DNA of 7,716 nucleotides from positions 1 through 7,716 of the forward strand of contig MKSH01000072.1 of NCBI GenBank assembly GCA_001898095.1. The letters run 5' to 3'. Source of the stretch: Solirubrobacterales bacterium 70-9. GTDB lineage: Bacteria > Actinomycetota > Thermoleophilia > Solirubrobacterales > 70-9. Below, piece by piece: positions 5,560-7,716 of the stretch. A model generated the notes under the pieces. It was not told the DNA's origin. It did no database searches and was given only the letters and a program-made list of their open reading frames with translations. A program made the position numbers and the translations under genes. Every line of letters starts with the position of its first letter. Position 1 is the stretch's first letter.

Positions 5560-6123
5560 TCAGATGCTGGTGGTCACCGGGCCGAACGCGCGGCCCGAGC
5601 TCTCGAACTCGTCGATCGCGGCAGCGTTCTGCAGGGTGATCCCGATGTCGTCGAGCCCGTTCAGCAGCCGGTACTTGATGTCCGTGTGGACCTCGAACGG
5701 GAAGACGCCGGTGGTGCCGCAGTCGATCGTCTGGTCGTCGAGGTCGATCCGCGCCTCGCCGGCCGCCGCGATCGCCTTGCAGTGGGCCTCGTCGGCGATC
5801 GCCGGCAGGAGCCCGATCTTCGTGCAGTTGGAGTAGAAGATGTCGGCGAACGAGGGCGCGACGATCGCCTCGAAGCCGAAGTCCTCCAGCGCCCACGGCG
5901 CGTGCTCGCGGGAGGAGCCGCAGCCGAAGTTCCGCCCCGCGACGAGGATCGGGTTCGGCTCCAGCTCGATCTCGCCGTCGCGGATCCAGTCGTAGAAGAG
6001 GAACTCGCCGAAGCCGGTCCGCTCGACCCGCTTCAGGAACTGCTTCGGGATGATCTGGTCGGTGTCGACGTCGTTGCGGTCGAGCACCGAGACCTTGCCC
6101 TCGATGACGTCAATCGGCCTCAT
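5560..6123 (-). CDS. leuD: 3-isopropylmalate dehydratase small subunit
   Basis: 187 aa. The small, substrate-recognising swivel domain that joins LeuC to isomerise 2-isopropylmalate to 3-isopropylmalate; the same pair can handle citramalate to 3-methylmalate. Motifs: NDVDTDQIIPKQFLK (17-31); LVAGRNFGCGSSREHAPWAL (60-79), the active-site loop of the family; IFYSNCTKIGLLP (95-107). Length fits the proteobacterial/actinobacterial LeuD of about 190-200 aa. The ATG comes 3 nt after the leuC stop. Its SD GGAG lies within the last two leuC codons (TGG AGC), 7 nt from the start, so expression should be coupled to leuC and give matched subunit amounts. Confidence 0.97.
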   Translation of the reverse strand: MRPIDVIEGKVSVLDRNDVDTDQIIPKQFLKRVERTGFGEFLFYDWIRDGEIELEPNPILVAGRNFGCGSSREHAPWALEDFGFEAIVAPSFADIFYSNCTKIGLLPAIADEAHCKAIAAAGEARIDLDDQTIDCGTTGVFPFEVHTDIKYRLLNGLDDIGITLQNAAAIDEFESSGRAFGPVTTSI

Positions 6124-6126
6124 TCT

Positions 6127-7512
6127 CTAGCTCCAATCTCTGATGTCGACGAAGTGGCCCTCGACCGCCGCCGCCGCGGCCATCTTCGGGCTGACCAGGT
6201 GGGTACGGCCGCCCTTGCCCTGGCGACCCTCGAAGTTGCGGTTCGAGGTCGAGGCGCAGCGCTCCCCTTCGCTCAGCGTGTCGGCGTTCATCCCCAGGCA
6301 CATCGAGCAGCCCGCCTCGCGCCATTCGAAGCCGGCGCCGCGGAAGACCTCGTGCAGGCCCTCTTCTTCGGCGGCCTTTTTCACCTGCTGGGAGCCGGGG
6401 ACGACCATCGCGTGGACGGTGCTCGCGACCTTGCGGCCGTCGACCACGGCGGCGGCCTCGCGCAGGTCCTCGATCCGGCTGTTCGTGCAGGAGCCGATGA
6501 AGACCCGTTCCGGGGCGATCTCGGTCATCGGCGTGTTCGCCTCCAGGCCCATGTAGGCGAGGGCGCGTTCGGCCGATTCGCGGTCGGCCTCGGAGTCCAT
6601 CGCGGCCGGGTCGGGGACGGTGTCGGTGACCTGGACGACCATGCCCGGGTTGGTGCCCCAAGTGACCATCGGCGAGATCGCCGCGGCGTCGATGTCGACC
6701 GCCTCGTCGAAGCTGGCGCCGGCCTCGGTCGGCAGCTCCCTCCAGCGAGCTTCCGCCGCCGCCATGTCCGCCGGCGCGCCGGGGCGGCCGCGGACCCACT
6801 CGAAGGTGGTCTCGTCGGGGGCGATCATGCCCGCCCGGCCGCCGCCCTCGATCGTCATGTTGCAGATCGTCATCCTGCCCGGCATCGCCAGCGCCTCGAT
6901 CGCGGGGCCCGCGAACTCGACTGCGAAGCCGGTCATGCCGCCGGTCCCCAGCTTGCCGATCGTCGCCAGGATCAGGTCCTTCGGCGTCACGCCCTCGCCC
7001 AGCGCGCCGGCGTAGTTGATCCGCATCGTGCGCGGCTTTTTCTGCACCAGGCACTGGGTGGCGAGGACGTGCTCGACCTCGGAGGTGCCGATGCCGAAGG
7101 CCAGCGAGCCGAAGGCGCCGTGGGTGGAGGTGTGGCTGTCGCCGCAGACGATCGTCATGCCGGGCTGGGTGACCCCCAGCTCCGGGCCGATCACGTGGAC
7201 GATGCCCTGGCGGTCGGAGCCGAGGCTGTAGACCTTCAGCCCGAACTCCTCGCAGTTGCGCTCCAGGGTTTCGACCTGGACGCGGGAGAGCTCGTCGGCG
7301 ATCAGCCGGGCCGCCATCGTGCCGTCGGTCGGCGTGTTGTGGTCGGCCGTGGCCAGCGTCTTGTCGGGACGGCGCACGGGGCGACCGGCCATCCGCAGGC
7401 CGTCGAAGGCCTGCGGCGAGGTGACCTCGTGGACCAGGTGCAGGTCGATGTAGATCAGTCCCTCGCTGACCTCATGCTGCTCCCAGATCTTTTCGAACAT
7501 GTTCCTTGACAC
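6127..7512 (-). CDS. leuC: 3-isopropylmalate dehydratase large subunit
   Basis: 461 aa. The [4Fe-4S] aconitase-family subunit that, with LeuD, interconverts 2- and 3-isopropylmalate through isopropylmaleate. The cluster ligands are C342 (FIGSCTNSR, 338-346), C402 and C405 (CSMCLGMN, 402-409). Other family blocks are [20 protein letters not shown] (21-40), [14 protein letters not shown] (122-135), [19 protein letters not shown] (222-240) and [12 protein letters not shown] (421-432). Start: GTG at 7512, chosen because AGGAGG lies 8 nt upstream and because the resulting N-terminus [13 protein letters not shown] matches the length of the E. coli one (MAKTLYEKLFDAH). The ATG at 7500 would remove four residues and has a badly spaced SD. 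It begins 2 nt after the upstream cupin gene stops. Confidence 0.98.
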   Translation of the reverse strand: MSRNMFEKIWEQHEVSEGLIYIDLHLVHEVTSPQAFDGLRMAGRPVRRPDKTLATADHNTPTDGTMAARLIADELSRVQVETLERNCEEFGLKVYSLGSDRQGIVHVIGPELGVTQPGMTIVCGDSHTSTHGAFGSLAFGIGTSEVEHVLATQCLVQKKPRTMRINYAGALGEGVTPKDLILATIGKLGTGGMTGFAVEFAGPAIEALAMPGRMTICNMTIEGGGRAGMIAPDETTFEWVRGRPGAPADMAAAEARWRELPTEAGASFDEAVDIDAAAISPMVTWGTNPGMVVQVTDTVPDPAAMDSEADRESAERALAYMGLEANTPMTEIAPERVFIGSCTNSRIEDLREAAAVVDGRKVASTVHAMVVPGSQQVKKAAEEEGLHEVFRGAGFEWREAGCSMCLGMNADTLSEGERCASTSNRNFEGRQGKGGRTHLVSPKMAAAAAVEGHFVDIRDWS

Positions 7513-7514
7513 TG

Positions 7515-7716
7515 CTAGCTCCTCCTCAGTCCGGCGGCGATCACCGCGATGAAGCGGGTCGGGTCGTTTCCTTCGTTCTCGAAGTGGTGCGGGAGATCGG
7601 CGTCGAAGGTGACGCTGTCGCCCTCCTGAAGCTCGATACGGGTGCCCTCGAGGACCAGCGCCGGCGAGCCGGCGAGGACCACCGCGGTCTCGCGGCTCCC
7701 TGGCTCGTGCATCGGC
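7515..7716 (-). CDS. cupin-domain protein, probably the C-terminal sensor half of an HTH-cupin regulator (partial)
   Basis: The last 67 codons of a gene whose 5' part lies beyond the right edge; the frame is open through the ATG at 7712. The visible part is a conserved-barrel cupin: [14 protein letters not shown] (first cupin strand pair, with His and Glu metal-ligand positions), [21 protein letters not shown] (second motif; PHHF supplies the last histidine), then a closing strand [21 protein letters not shown] followed by E/N-G-N-D-P is typical of XRE-family regulators with a C-terminal cupin (PuuR-like), where an N-terminal helix-turn-helix would be expected off the edge. A free-standing small cupin is the alternative. 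It sits 2 nt before leuC, and its final AGG-AGG Arg codons double as the leuC SD, so it belongs to the same transcript and may be its autoregulator (inference). Confidence 0.72.
   Translation of the reverse strand, partial: PMHEPGSRETAVVLAGSPALVLEGTRIELQEGDSVTFDADLPHHFENEGNDPTRFIAVIAAGLRRS
7521..7526 (-). promoter_or_regulatory. Shine-Dalgarno site of leuC inside the cupin gene
   Basis: AGGAGG is formed by two consecutive AGG arginine codons near the cupin C-terminus, 8 nt from the leuC GTG. AGG is a rare Arg codon in GC-rich genomes, so the pair is probably kept for ribosome binding. This decides the GTG start for leuC. Confidence 0.8.

Noticed and set aside
7498..7500. ATG at 7500 as the leuC start
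   Set aside because: The AGGAGG site is 20 nt away from it but 8 nt from the GTG at 7512, and the longer N-terminus aligns in length with known LeuC.
3835..7509. Long plus-strand open frames (3835-5556 and 5686-7509)
   Set aside because: They run antisense to leuB, the methyltransferase, leuD and leuC. Their translations are low-complexity, rich in G, A, V, R, D and E, with no recognisable domain, as expected for the complement of GC-rich genes.

Overview
The window is a high-GC stretch of a branched-chain amino acid biosynthesis locus. It probably comes from an actinobacterium of the class Thermoleophilia (Solirubrobacterales or relatives). That placement is an inference. It rests on strong G/C third-position bias, very tight gene packing, and the plus-strand gene at 2786-3646, whose N-terminus ([16 protein letters not shown]) and decapeptide repeats are, from memory, typical of a paralogous surface-protein family abundant in that class.

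Layout on the minus strand, read from the right edge in the direction of transcription: the C-terminal end of a cupin protein, probably the sensor half of an HTH-cupin regulator (7716-7515, cut by the edge); leuC (7512-6127); leuD (6123-5560); a trans-aconitate-methyltransferase-like SAM methyltransferase (5535-4771); leuB (4755-3643). These five are spaced by 2, 3, 24 and 15 nt and look like one operon with coupled translation. The series is then interrupted by a single plus-strand gene (2786-3646), a secreted or membrane-anchored protein with twelve exact 10-residue repeats. It converges with leuB and shares a palindromic CTAG with it as both stop codons. Past it the minus-strand series resumes with ilvE (2701-1736), cimA (1654-98) and the first 28 codons of a possible further gene (84-1). 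An 84-bp divergent promoter region (2702-2785) separates ilvE from the plus-strand gene. It holds a -10/-35 pair for ilvE that would give an almost leaderless mRNA, and a 9-bp inverted repeat. The 81-bp ilvE-cimA gap holds a run of three palindromes.

How the genes work together: CimA makes (R)-citramalate from pyruvate and acetyl-CoA. LeuCD isomerises citramalate (and 2-isopropylmalate) and LeuB oxidises the products, giving 2-oxobutyrate for isoleucine and 4-methyl-2-oxopentanoate for leucine. IlvE carries out the final transamination. No leuA is present in the window. The methyltransferase between leuD and leuB is the least explained part: its closest recognisable relatives methylate dehydrated or hydroxy tricarboxylate/dicarboxylate acids, the same chemical class as the LeuCD/LeuB intermediates, which suggests a repair or side-product role in this pathway. 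I saw no RNA genes, CRISPR array, insertion sequence or phage gene. The most interesting items are the operon-embedded methyltransferase, the repeat protein set head-on against the operon, and the ilvE control region.
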